Shown here in pieces: positions 18,449-27,432 of a stretch of DNA of 64,000 nt (position 1 is its first letter; every line of letters begins with the position of its first letter). The notes under the pieces are model-generated. The model was not told the DNA's origin, ran no database searches, and saw nothing but the letters and a program-made list of their open reading frames with translations. A program made the translations under genes and the position numbers. The stretch spans positions 204,571-268,570 of the forward strand of contig NZ_WWCJ01000009.1 of assembly GCF_009857475.1 (NCBI RefSeq), given 5' to 3'. Origin of the DNA: Pseudoduganella guangdongensis (GTDB lineage: Bacteria; Pseudomonadota; Gammaproteobacteria; Burkholderiales; Burkholderiaceae_D).

Positions 18449-21400
18449 ATGGCCCCAAGCATCCAACCCGGACTTCTTATCCTGCACGGCAACCAGCTGG
18501 AACAGCTGCGTAGCGCGGTTTTCCAGTGGCTGCGCAGCCATCCGCTGGCGCCGCTGGAGCAGGAGATCTTCCTGGTGCAGTCGAACGGCGTGGCCGAATG
18601 GCTGAAAATCGCCCTGGCCGAGGAAACGGGCCTGTGCGGCGCCACCCGCGTGGCGCTGCCGGCGCGCCTGTTGTGGGAGATCTATCGCGGCATGCTGGGC
18701 CACGCCAGCGTGCCGCCCATCTCCGCCTTCGACAAGGGCCCCCTGACCTGGCGCCTGATGCGCCTGTTGCCGCAGCTGCTGGCGCAGGACGTGTTCGCGC
18801 CGCTGCGCCATTTCCTGCGCGACGGCGACCCGGAGCGCCGCCTGCAGCTGGCCGAGCGCCTGGCCGACCTGTTCGACCAATACCAGGTGTACCGCGCCGA
18901 CTGGCTGGAGGATTGGGCGGCCGGGCGCGACCAGCTGCGCAATGCGCGCGGCGAGCCGGTGCCGCTGGCGCCGGAGCAGCGCTGGCAGGCCGAGTTGTGG
19001 CGCGCGGTGGCGGCCAGCGTGCCGGAGCAGGAGCGCGGCCTGGGCCGCGCCAGCGTGCACGCCGCCTTTGTCGAGGCGGTGCAGCGCGGCGATGAGCCGC
19101 TGGGCCGCCTGCCGCGCCGCATCGTGCTGTTCGGCGTGTCGGCGCTGCCGTACCAGACCTTGCAGGCCATGGCCTCGCTGGCGCGCTTCACCCAGGTGGT
19201 GATCGCGGTGCCCAACCCGTGCCGCTACTACTGGGGCGACATTATCGAAGGGCGCGACCTGCTGCGCGCGGCGCGCCACCGCCACGCGGCGCGCAAGGAG
19301 ATCGACCTGTCGGCGCTGCCGCTGGAGGCGCTGCACGCGCACAGCCATCCCTTGCTGGCGAGCTGGGGCCGGCAGGGGCGCGACTACATCCGCATGCTGG
19401 ACGAGTTCGACACCGCCGCCGACCTGGCCGGGCGCGACGACAAGCTGCGCATCGACCTGTTCAGCGACGACGCGGGCGAAACCCTGCTGGCGCAGGTGCA
19501 GGCGGCCGTGCGCGATATGCTGCCGCTGGCCGAGCATCCGGCGGCGCAGGGCGCCGCGCCGCCCGCCGCGCACGACCGCTCGATCGAGTTCCACGTGGCG
19601 CACAGCGTGCAGCGCGAGGTGGAAGTGCTGCACGACCAGCTGCTGGCCATGTTCGCCGCCGACCCGGGCCTGCGCCCGCGCGACGTGGTGGTGATGGTAC
19701 CGGATATCGACGTCTTCACCGCCTCGATCCGCGCCGTGTTCGGCCAGCACCGGCGCCATGACCCGCGCTTCATCCCGCATGAAATCGGCGACGTGAACGA
19801 CCGCAGCGTGAACCCGCTGCTGGTGGCGCTGCAATGGCTGCTGCGCTTGCCGCAGCAGCGCTGCCGCCAGAGCGAGGTGCGCGACCTGCTGGACGTGCCT
19901 GCGCTGGCGCGCCGTTTCGGCCTGGCCGAGGACGACTTGCCGACCTTGGGCCAGTGGATCGAGGGCGCGGGCGTGCGCTGGGGCCTGGATGGTGGCCACC
20001 GCGCCGGGCTTGGCCTGGCGCCGGCCGGCGAGCAGAATGCCTGGATGTTCGGCGTGCGGCGCATGCTGCTCGGCTATGCGGCCGGCAACGGCGGCGCCTT
20101 CAGCGGCATCGAACCGTATGCGGAAGTGGGCGGGCTGGATGCCGCGCTGGCAGGTTCGCTGGCGCAACTGATCGAGGCCTTGCTGGCCTGGCGCGAGCGC
20201 CTGGGTGTGGCGCGCCGTCCGCTGGAATGGGCGGCCCAGGCGCGCCTGCTGCTGGCCGGCTTCTTCAGCGACCGCGACGAGGCCGACCGCCTGACCCTGG
20301 CGCGCCTGGACGATGCGCTCGACAAGTGGCTGGAAACCTGCGAGGACGCCGGCTTTGACGAGGAGGTGCCGTTGGCCACCCTGCGCGACGCGTGGATGGG
20401 CGGCCTGGACGAGCCGTCGCTGGAGCACCAGTTCGTCTCCGGCGGCGTCACCTTCTGCACCCTGATGCCGATGCGCGCGGTGCCGTTCCGCGTGGTCTGC
20501 CTGCTGGGCATGAACGACGGCGACTTCCCGCGCCGCGCCAGCCGCGCCGATTTCGACTTGCTGGTGCTGCCGGGCATGGCGCGTCCGGGCGACCGCTCGC
20601 GCCGCGACGACGACCGCTACCTGATGCTGGAGGCGCTGCTGGCGGCGCGCGACAAGCTGTATATCAGCTGGGTCGGGCGCAATGTGCGCGACAACAGCGA
20701 ACAGCCGCCGTCGGTGCTGGTGGCGCAGCTGCGCGACTACCTGCGGGACGGCTGGCGGCTCGACCTCGATGCGCGCACCACGGCGCACGCGCTGCAGCCG
20801 TTCAGCCGCGCGTACTTCGAGCGCGGCGGCCTGCTGACCTATGCCGGCGAATGGCGCGCGGCGCACGATGCGGGCGAAGGTGGCGATGCGGCCGCCGCGC
20901 CGGCGCTGGCGCGGTACGAGCTGGAAGACGGCTTCCGCCTGCGGCTGTCGACCCTGGCGGCCTTCCTGCGCCAGCCGGTGCGGCATTTCTTCCGCCAGCG
21001 CCTGGGCGTGTTCTTCGGCGAATCGGCGGTGGTGGGCGAGGACGAGGAACCGTTCCAGCTGAATGGCCTGCAGCGCTACACGCTGGAAGACGCCATGCTG
21101 GCCGACAGCGGCGAGCTGGAAGCGCTGGACGATGTGCGCGCCAGCCTGCGGCAGCGCGGCCTGCGCCTGCGGCGCCAGGGCATGCTGCCGATCGGCCTGA
21201 TCGGCGAGCGCGTGCTGGACGAGCTGGTGGAGGAGCTGGTGCCGGTGCGCACCGCCTGGCTGGCCTTGTGCGGCACCTATTGGGAGGCGGCGCCAAAACT
21301 GGCGATCCACCTCGACCTGGACGGCTTGCCGCTGGAGGACTGGATCGACCAGTTGCGGCGCGCGGGCGAGGCAACGGCCTGGCTGGCGCAGATGTCGTCG

Positions 21401-21865
21401 CGCGTGTGCGACAAGTCGGGCGCGCCGCGCGGCGAGAAGCTGATCCCGATGTGGCTGCGCCAGCTGGCGGCAGCGGCCCAGGGGCAGTCGGTGACCGGTT
21501 TCCTGGTGGCGCGCGACGCCATCGTGATCATGGAGCCTTTGGCGCAGGACGAGGCGCTGGCGACCTTGCGCGCGCTGGCCGCCCTGTGGCGCGCCGGCAT
21601 GGACCAGCCCTTGCCCGTGGCCTGCAAGACCGGCCTGGCGCTGGTGATGGAGGGCGATCCGCGCAGTACTTATGATGGAGGTTTCGAACTGTCCGGCGAA
21701 AACGATGACCCCTGCCTGGCCCGCCTGTGGCCGGACTTTGCCGCGCTGTCGGCGCAGGATGGCTTTGCGGCCAACAGCCGCGCCCTGTACCAGCCGCTGG
21801 CCGACTGGCTGGCGCAATCCGTGACCGTGCAGCCGATTGCCGGCGAAGGGGAGGGCGAGCAATGA
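18449..21865 (+). CDS. recC: RecBCD exonuclease V, gamma subunit RecC
   Basis: About 1138 residues, close to the usual RecC length. RecC is the Chi-recognising, helicase-like but catalytically inactive subunit of the RecBCD double-strand-break repair complex. Recognisable segments are LVQSNGVAEWLKIALAE near the N-terminus, the VMVPDIDVFTASIRAVFG region, VCLLGMNDGDFPRR and RDDDRYLMLEALLAARDKLYISW. The ATG at 18449 is preferred to a TTG seven codons upstream. The stop overlaps the recB start (ATGA), so the genes are translationally coupled. Confidence 0.95.
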   Translation: MAPSIQPGLLILHGNQLEQLRSAVFQWLRSHPLAPLEQEIFLVQSNGVAEWLKIALAEETGLCGATRVALPARLLWEIYRGMLGHASVPPISAFDKGPLTWRLMRLLPQLLAQDVFAPLRHFLRDGDPERRLQLAERLADLFDQYQVYRADWLEDWAAGRDQLRNARGEPVPLAPEQRWQAELWRAVAASVPEQERGLGRASVHAAFVEAVQRGDEPLGRLPRRIVLFGVSALPYQTLQAMASLARFTQVVIAVPNPCRYYWGDIIEGRDLLRAARHRHAARKEIDLSALPLEALHAHSHPLLASWGRQGRDYIRMLDEFDTAADLAGRDDKLRIDLFSDDAGETLLAQVQAAVRDMLPLAEHPAAQGAAPPAAHDRSIEFHVAHSVQREVEVLHDQLLAMFAADPGLRPRDVVVMVPDIDVFTASIRAVFGQHRRHDPRFIPHEIGDVNDRSVNPLLVALQWLLRLPQQRCRQSEVRDLLDVPALARRFGLAEDDLPTLGQWIEGAGVRWGLDGGHRAGLGLAPAGEQNAWMFGVRRMLLGYAAGNGGAFSGIEPYAEVGGLDAALAGSLAQLIEALLAWRERLGVARRPLEWAAQARLLLAGFFSDRDEADRLTLARLDDALDKWLETCEDAGFDEEVPLATLRDAWMGGLDEPSLEHQFVSGGVTFCTLMPMRAVPFRVVCLLGMNDGDFPRRASRADFDLLVLPGMARPGDRSRRDDDRYLMLEALLAARDKLYISWVGRNVRDNSEQPPSVLVAQLRDYLRDGWRLDLDARTTAHALQPFSRAYFERGGLLTYAGEWRAAHDAGEGGDAAAAPALARYELEDGFRLRLSTLAAFLRQPVRHFFRQRLGVFFGESAVVGEDEEPFQLNGLQRYTLEDAMLADSGELEALDDVRASLRQRGLRLRRQGMLPIGLIGERVLDELVEELVPVRTAWLALCGTYWEAAPKLAIHLDLDGLPLEDWIDQLRRAGEATAWLAQMSSRVCDKSGAPRGEKLIPMWLRQLAAAAQGQSVTGFLVARDAIVIMEPLAQDEALATLRALAALWRAGMDQPLPVACKTGLALVMEGDPRSTYDGGFELSGENDDPCLARLWPDFAALSAQDGFAANSRALYQPLADWLAQSVTVQPIAGEGEGEQ

Positions 21866-24800
21866 GCATCGCACTGAACCCGCTCGACTTCCCGCTGCAC
21901 GGCTCGCGCCTGATCGAGGCCAGCGCCGGCACCGGCAAGACCTGGACCATCGCGGCCTTGTATGTGCGCCTGGTGCTGGGGCACGGCAGGGAGAACGCTT
22001 TCGCGCGTCCGCTGATGCCGTCCGAAATCCTGGTCATGACCTTCACCCGCGCCGCTACGCGCGAGCTGTCCAACCGCGTGCGCGAACGCCTGGTGGAGGC
22101 TGCGGCCTACTTCCGCGCTGAAGGCGGGCATGAGCCGGACTCCTACCTGGACGCCTTGCTGGAAGAACTGCCCGACGCGGGCGCGCGCCTGCAGGCGGCG
22201 CACCGCCTGCAACTGGCGGCGGAGACGATGGACGAAGCGGCCATCTTCACCATCGACGCCTGGTGCCAGCGCATGCTGCGCGAGCACGCCTTCGACAGCG
22301 GCAACCTGTTCGACGAGGAGTTGCTGAGCGACGAGGGCGCGCTGTATGAAGACGCGGCCCACGACTATTGGCGCCAGCAGGTCTACCCGCTGGGCGAAGA
22401 CGCGCTGCAGGTGCTGCTGTCGGCCTGCCGCGACGTCGAAGCGCTTAAACGCAGCGTGCGCGAGCTGGCGCGCCGGCCCGACGCCGCCGCATGCGCTGGA
22501 CCGTCCGCCATGGAAACGCTGGGCGCCATGATCGCCCGCGTGCGGCGCGAGCAGATGTCGGCACTGGCCGCGCTGAAAGACGGCTGGGCCGAGCGCGCCG
22601 ACCGCATGGAGGGCTGGATCGCCGCCCAGCGCGAAGACAATCCCAAGTGCTTCAACGGCACCAAGCTGCGCGCCGATTCCGTAGTCAAATGGTTCGCCGC
22701 CCTGCGCGACTGGGCCAGCGACCCGGCGCAGCACGCGCCGGACATGAACGACACGCCCTGGTTCCGCCTGACCCCGGCCGGCATGGTGGACGCCTGCGCC
22801 AAGAATTTCGTCCCCGAGATCCCGGACGACTTCGAGGCCATCGCGCCGCTGCGGCGCGCGCTGGACGCCATCGAGCCGCTGCGCCACCACGTCTTGCGCC
22901 ACGCCGCCGCCACCATCGCCGCGCGCATGCAGGCGCTGAAAGCGCAGCAGCGCCAGTTCGGCTTCGCCGACATGCTGGAACGGCTGCGCGGCGCGCTGGA
23001 GGGCGGCAACGGCGCCGCGCTGCGCCAGCGCATCATCAGCCAGTACCCGGTGGCGATGGTGGACGAATTCCAGGACACCGCGCCCAGCCAGTACCGCATC
23101 TTCAACCTCTTGTACCGCGTGGCCGACAACGCCCGCGAGCTGGGCCTGTTCCTGATCGGCGACCCGAAACAGTCGATTTACGGCTTCCGCGGCGCCGACA
23201 TCCACAGCTACCTGGACGCCCGGCGCGCTACCGCGGGCCGCCATTACCAGCTGGGCACCAACTTCCGCTCCACGGCGCAGGTGGTGGCTGCGGTCAACCA
23301 GGTCTTCCTGCATGCCGAAGGCGTGGCCGGGCAGGGCGGCTTCGCGCGCGGCGCCTTCCGCTTCCGCACCGGCGAAGGCAACCCGCTGCCGTTCGACGCG
23401 GTGGGGGCGCGCGGCCGCGAAGAACGCCTGGTCGGGCCGGACGGCGACATCCAGGCCCTGACCGCCGGCTGCACCCTGGAGCAGTTGGGCGCCGACGCTT
23501 ACCGCGAGTATTTCGCCGAGCAGTGCGCCGAGCATATCGCCTGCCTGCTTAACGACGAAGCGACCGGCTTCCAGTCGCCGGCGGGCTTCAAGCGCCTGCA
23601 ACCGGCCGATATCGCCATCCTGGTGCGCGACCGGCGCGAGGCGGCGGCCGTGCGCAAGGCCCTGCAGCGGCGCGTGGTGCCGAGCGTCTACCTGTCCGAC
23701 AAGGACTCGGTGCTGTCCAGCGAGGAAGCGGCCGACATGCTGCGCTGGCTGTCCGCCGTGGCCAACCCGCTGGATGGCCAGCTGGCGCGCACCGCCTTCG
23801 CCACCCGCAGCGCCAACCTGCCGCTGGCCGAGCTGGCGCAGTTCTCGGCCGATGAACTGGCGTGGGAGCGGCGCGTCGAGCAGCTCAAGGAATGGCATGT
23901 GGTGTGGCAGCGCCAGGGCGTGCTGGCCATGCTGCGCCGCTTCATCCACGACCTGGGCCTGCCGGCGCAGTTGCTGGCGCGCCCGGGCGGCGAACGCAGC
24001 CTGACCAATATGCTGCACCTGGCCGAACTGCTGCAGCAGGCCAGCCGCCAGCTGGAAGGCGAGCAAGCCCTGATCCGCTGGCTGGCCGAGCAGATCGAAG
24101 ACGAAACCGATGGCGGCGATGAGCGCGTGCTGCGCCTGGAATCGGACGCGGAGCTGGTCAAGGTGGTGACCGTGCACAAGTCGAAAGGCCTGGAGTATCC
24201 GCTGGTCTACCTGCCGTTCGCGGTCTCGGTGCGCAAGGTCGATAAGCGCAACCGCATTTTCTTCGAATACACCGATGCCAGCGGCGCGCGCCGCATCGAT
24301 ATGCAGTTGTCCGACGCAGGCCAGGAGGCCGCCGAGGCGGCCCGCCTCGAAGAAGACCTGCGCCTGCTCTACGTGGCCTTGACGCGTGCGCGCCACTTCC
24401 TGTGGCTGGGGGTGGCGGCCCTGCCGGCCCGCAAGAAGGATGAAAACACCCTGCACGAATCGGCGCTCGGCTACCTGCTGACCGGCGGCGAAGCGCTGCC
24501 GGCCGGGCAGTTGCTGGAAACCTGGCAGCGGCTGCGCGGCGCATGCGACGCCATCGCCGTCGCCACGCTGGCGCCCAGCGTGCCGGTAACGCGCCTGGCG
24601 CGCGCCGTGCAGCGCCCGCCGCTGGAAGCGCCGCTGGCCTACCACGGCGATTTTGAGCGCGACTGGTCGGTCGGCAGTTTCAGCTCGCTGGCGCGGCGCA
24701 GCGGCGAGGCCCTGCCGGCGCCGATGCGCGCCGCCCAGGAAACCCTGATGGAGGGCGAGGACGCCGCCAGCAGCCTGCGCATCGAGGACGCGGTGTGGCA

Positions 24801-25500
24801 CCGTTTCCCGCGCGGTTCGATGCCGGGCAATTTCCTGCACGAGCAGCTGGAGGCGCTGGCGCGCGAAGGGTTTGCCGCCATCCACCAGGAGCACTACGCC
24901 GAACGCGCCGCCCGCCAGATCAAACGCTCCGGCTGGGGCAACCGGGAAGCGGAAACGCTGGAATGGCTGCGGGTGATTGCCAGCACCGCGCTGCCGCCCC
25001 TGGGCAGCGCGCTGGACGGCATCACCCGCTTGCTGCCCGAGATGGAGTTCTGGTTTCCCAGCGAACGCCTGGATACGGCGCAGCTGGACCGCCTGTGCCG
25101 CCAGCACCTGCTGGAGGGCATCGCGCGCCCGGCGCTGCCGCAGCGCGAGCTGCACGGCATGCTGAAAGGCTTCTGCGACCTGGTGTTCGAGCACGACGGG
25201 CGCTATTGGGTGCTGGACTACAAATCGAACGCCCTGGGCGGCGGCGACGCGGCCTACCACAAGGCCGCGCTGTCGCACGGCATGGCGGCCCACCGCTACG
25301 ACGTGCAGGGCGCCATCTACATGCTGGCCCTGCACCGCCTGCTGCGCACGCGCCTGGGCCAGGCCTACGACCCGGCCACGCAACTGGGCGGCGCCATCTT
25401 CTACTTCCTGCGCGGGGTGGGCAATGCACAGACGCGCGGCTGCTATGTGCTGCCGCCGGAGGCGCAACTGCTGGACGGACTGGACGGACTTTGCACATGA
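21862..25500 (+). CDS. recB: RecBCD exonuclease V, beta subunit RecB
   Basis: A 1212-residue 3'-5' helicase-nuclease. SF1 helicase motifs are intact: EASAGTGKTWTIAALY (Walker A), VDEFQDTAPSQYRIF (motif II), GDPKQSIYGFRGADI (motif III), TVHKSKGLEYP and LYVALTRARHFLW (motif VI). The C-terminal nuclease carries the DLVFEHDGRYWVLDYKSN catalytic core. The start at 21862 overlaps the recC stop by 4 bp; the in-frame extension upstream lies inside recC and is not credible. Together with recC and recD it forms a compact operon. Confidence 0.97.
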   Translation: MSIALNPLDFPLHGSRLIEASAGTGKTWTIAALYVRLVLGHGRENAFARPLMPSEILVMTFTRAATRELSNRVRERLVEAAAYFRAEGGHEPDSYLDALLEELPDAGARLQAAHRLQLAAETMDEAAIFTIDAWCQRMLREHAFDSGNLFDEELLSDEGALYEDAAHDYWRQQVYPLGEDALQVLLSACRDVEALKRSVRELARRPDAAACAGPSAMETLGAMIARVRREQMSALAALKDGWAERADRMEGWIAAQREDNPKCFNGTKLRADSVVKWFAALRDWASDPAQHAPDMNDTPWFRLTPAGMVDACAKNFVPEIPDDFEAIAPLRRALDAIEPLRHHVLRHAAATIAARMQALKAQQRQFGFADMLERLRGALEGGNGAALRQRIISQYPVAMVDEFQDTAPSQYRIFNLLYRVADNARELGLFLIGDPKQSIYGFRGADIHSYLDARRATAGRHYQLGTNFRSTAQVVAAVNQVFLHAEGVAGQGGFARGAFRFRTGEGNPLPFDAVGARGREERLVGPDGDIQALTAGCTLEQLGADAYREYFAEQCAEHIACLLNDEATGFQSPAGFKRLQPADIAILVRDRREAAAVRKALQRRVVPSVYLSDKDSVLSSEEAADMLRWLSAVANPLDGQLARTAFATRSANLPLAELAQFSADELAWERRVEQLKEWHVVWQRQGVLAMLRRFIHDLGLPAQLLARPGGERSLTNMLHLAELLQQASRQLEGEQALIRWLAEQIEDETDGGDERVLRLESDAELVKVVTVHKSKGLEYPLVYLPFAVSVRKVDKRNRIFFEYTDASGARRIDMQLSDAGQEAAEAARLEEDLRLLYVALTRARHFLWLGVAALPARKKDENTLHESALGYLLTGGEALPAGQLLETWQRLRGACDAIAVATLAPSVPVTRLARAVQRPPLEAPLAYHGDFERDWSVGSFSSLARRSGEALPAPMRAAQETLMEGEDAASSLRIEDAVWHRFPRGSMPGNFLHEQLEALAREGFAAIHQEHYAERAARQIKRSGWGNREAETLEWLRVIASTALPPLGSALDGITRLLPEMEFWFPSERLDTAQLDRLCRQHLLEGIARPALPQRELHGMLKGFCDLVFEHDGRYWVLDYKSNALGGGDAAYHKAALSHGMAAHRYDVQGAIYMLALHRLLRTRLGQAYDPATQLGGAIFYFLRGVGNAQTRGCYVLPPEAQLLDGLDGLCT

Positions 25501-27428
25501 GTTTTTACGAACATATCGATATGCTGGCCGAAGGCGGCATGCTGCGCCGCCTGGGCCCCGTGTTCGCGCGCTTCGTCACATCACTGGCGGCGCAGGGCAG
25601 CGATGCGGCCGGCACGCCGCTGGCCCTGGCCTGCCTGCTGCTGTCCGAGCTGGAAGGCCGCGGCCACAGCTGCCTGCAGCTGGCGGCGCTGGCCGACGAC
25701 CCCTCGCCCATGCTGGGCTGGAGCGACGACGACTGGCCCGCGCTGTGCGCCGAAGCGGGCGCGCTGCCGCAAGGCGCCGCCGCCTGGCAAGCCTACCTGC
25801 AAGCCTGCCCGCAAGTGCTGTCCTGGCCCGGCGGCGCCGACCACGGCCAGCCGCTGGTGCTGGCCGGCGGCCGCCTCTACCTGCGCCGCTACTGGTCGGA
25901 CGAGAACACGGTGGCCGATGCGGTGCGCGGGCGCACCGGCGCCGGCAGCGCCGGGCCGGCGCCGGCGCTGCTGCGGCAATGGCTGGACCGCCTGTTCACC
26001 CACGCCACGCGCGAAGGCGGTGTCGATTGGCAGAAGATCGCCTGCGCCGTGGCGGCGCGCGGCGGGCTGGCGGTGATCACCGGCGGTCCCGGCACCGGCA
26101 AGACCTATACCGTGGCGCGCCTGCTGGCACTTTTATTCGCGGTGGAGGGCGAGCAGGCCGGCAACCTGCGCGTGGCGCTGGCCGCGCCGACCGGCAAGGC
26201 TGCCGCGCGCCTGAAGCAAGCCATCGACGATGCATTGGAAAAACTGGAGGTGGGGCTGGACGGCGCCTTGCCCCTGCGCGCCCTGGCCGAGCGCATGGGC
26301 GGTGCGCGCACCCTGCATTCGCTGCTGGGGGCGCGGCCCGATACGCGCGCCTTCCGCCACAACGCCGCCAACCCGCTCGACGTGGACGTGCTGATTGTCG
26401 ACGAGGCCTCGATGGTGCACCTGGAAATGATGGCGGCCCTGCTGGAAGCCCTGCCGCCCACGGCGCGCCTGATCCTGCTGGGCGACAAGGACCAGCTGGC
26501 ATCGGTGGAAGCCGGCTCCGTGCTGGGCGACTTGTGCCACGACGCGCAAGCCGGCGGCTACGACGCCGCCACCGCCGCCTTCGTGCAGGCCGCGACCGGC
26601 CAGGACATCGGGCCCGAGTACCTGGGCCACGCGGGCGCTTTGGCGCAACAGACCGTGATGCTGCGCCAGAGCCGCCGCTTCGGCGGCCCGATCGGCCAGC
26701 TGGCCCTGGCCGTCAACCAGGGCGATGCGGAAGCGGCGCGCGCCGTGCTGCGCGCCGACAGCGCGGGACAGCTGCACTGGAACGAGGCGGCGCAGCAGGA
26801 GGACATGCTGCGCCTGGCGGCGGAAGGCTACCGCCCCTTCCTGCAACTGGTGCAGCAAGGCAGCGGCGGCCACGAGCACGACGCCTGGGCCGCCGGCGTG
26901 CTGCAGGCTTTCGAAAGCTTCCGCCTGTTGTGCGCGGTGCGCGAAGGGGAGTGGGGCGTGACGGGACTGAACGACAGCATCGCCCAGCGCCTGGAGTCGC
27001 TAGGCTTGCTGAAGCGGCGCGGCGAATGGTATGTGGGACGGCCGGTCATGGTCACGCGCAATGACTACGCCACCGGCGTGTACAACGGCGATATCGGCCT
27101 GGTGCTGCCCGACCCTGAGCGGGCCGGCTCGCTGCGCGTCTATTTCTCCGACGCCGGCAAGGTGCGCAGCGTGCTGGCGACGCGCCTGCGCAATGTGGAT
27201 ACCGCCTTCGCCATGACGGTGCATAAATCGCAGGGTTCGGAGTTCAGCCACACGGTGCTGGTGCTGCCGCGCGAGGCTTCCAGCGTGCTGGCGCGCGAGC
27301 TGGTCTACACCGGCATCACGCGCGCGCGCCAGCGCTTCACCTTGCTGACGCCGAATCCCGGCGTGCTGCCGGACGCGATCCGGCGCCGCACCGAGCGCAC
27401 CAGCGGCTTGCACAGCCTGCTCGCCTAG
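25497..27428 (+). CDS. recD: RecBCD exonuclease V, alpha subunit RecD
   Basis: A 643-residue 5'-3' SF1B helicase. Motifs: TGGPGTGKTYTVARLLA (Walker A, near residue 200), LIVDEASMVHLEM (motif II), LLGDKDQLASVEAGSVL (motif III) and AMTVHKSQGSEFSHTVLVL, LVYTGITRARQRFTLL near the C-terminus. The ATG at 25497 overlaps the recB stop (ATGA). Its stop is 4 bp from the stop of the convergent kinase gene, leaving no room for a separate terminator. Confidence 0.97.
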   Translation: MSFYEHIDMLAEGGMLRRLGPVFARFVTSLAAQGSDAAGTPLALACLLLSELEGRGHSCLQLAALADDPSPMLGWSDDDWPALCAEAGALPQGAAAWQAYLQACPQVLSWPGGADHGQPLVLAGGRLYLRRYWSDENTVADAVRGRTGAGSAGPAPALLRQWLDRLFTHATREGGVDWQKIACAVAARGGLAVITGGPGTGKTYTVARLLALLFAVEGEQAGNLRVALAAPTGKAAARLKQAIDDALEKLEVGLDGALPLRALAERMGGARTLHSLLGARPDTRAFRHNAANPLDVDVLIVDEASMVHLEMMAALLEALPPTARLILLGDKDQLASVEAGSVLGDLCHDAQAGGYDAATAAFVQAATGQDIGPEYLGHAGALAQQTVMLRQSRRFGGPIGQLALAVNQGDAEAARAVLRADSAGQLHWNEAAQQEDMLRLAAEGYRPFLQLVQQGSGGHEHDAWAAGVLQAFESFRLLCAVREGEWGVTGLNDSIAQRLESLGLLKRRGEWYVGRPVMVTRNDYATGVYNGDIGLVLPDPERAGSLRVYFSDAGKVRSVLATRLRNVDTAFAMTVHKSQGSEFSHTVLVLPREASSVLARELVYTGITRARQRFTLLTPNPGVLPDAIRRRTERTSGLHSLLA

Positions 27429-27432
27429 GCCG

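Noticed and set aside
16028..21874. Very long open frames antisense to the CHASE kinase and recC
   Set aside because: High-GC shadow frames; the sense strand has clear kinase and RecC motifs and the antisense products show no recognisable domains.
21670..25467. Long antisense frame opposite recB
   Set aside because: Shadow of recB, whose helicase and nuclease motifs are intact on the plus strand.
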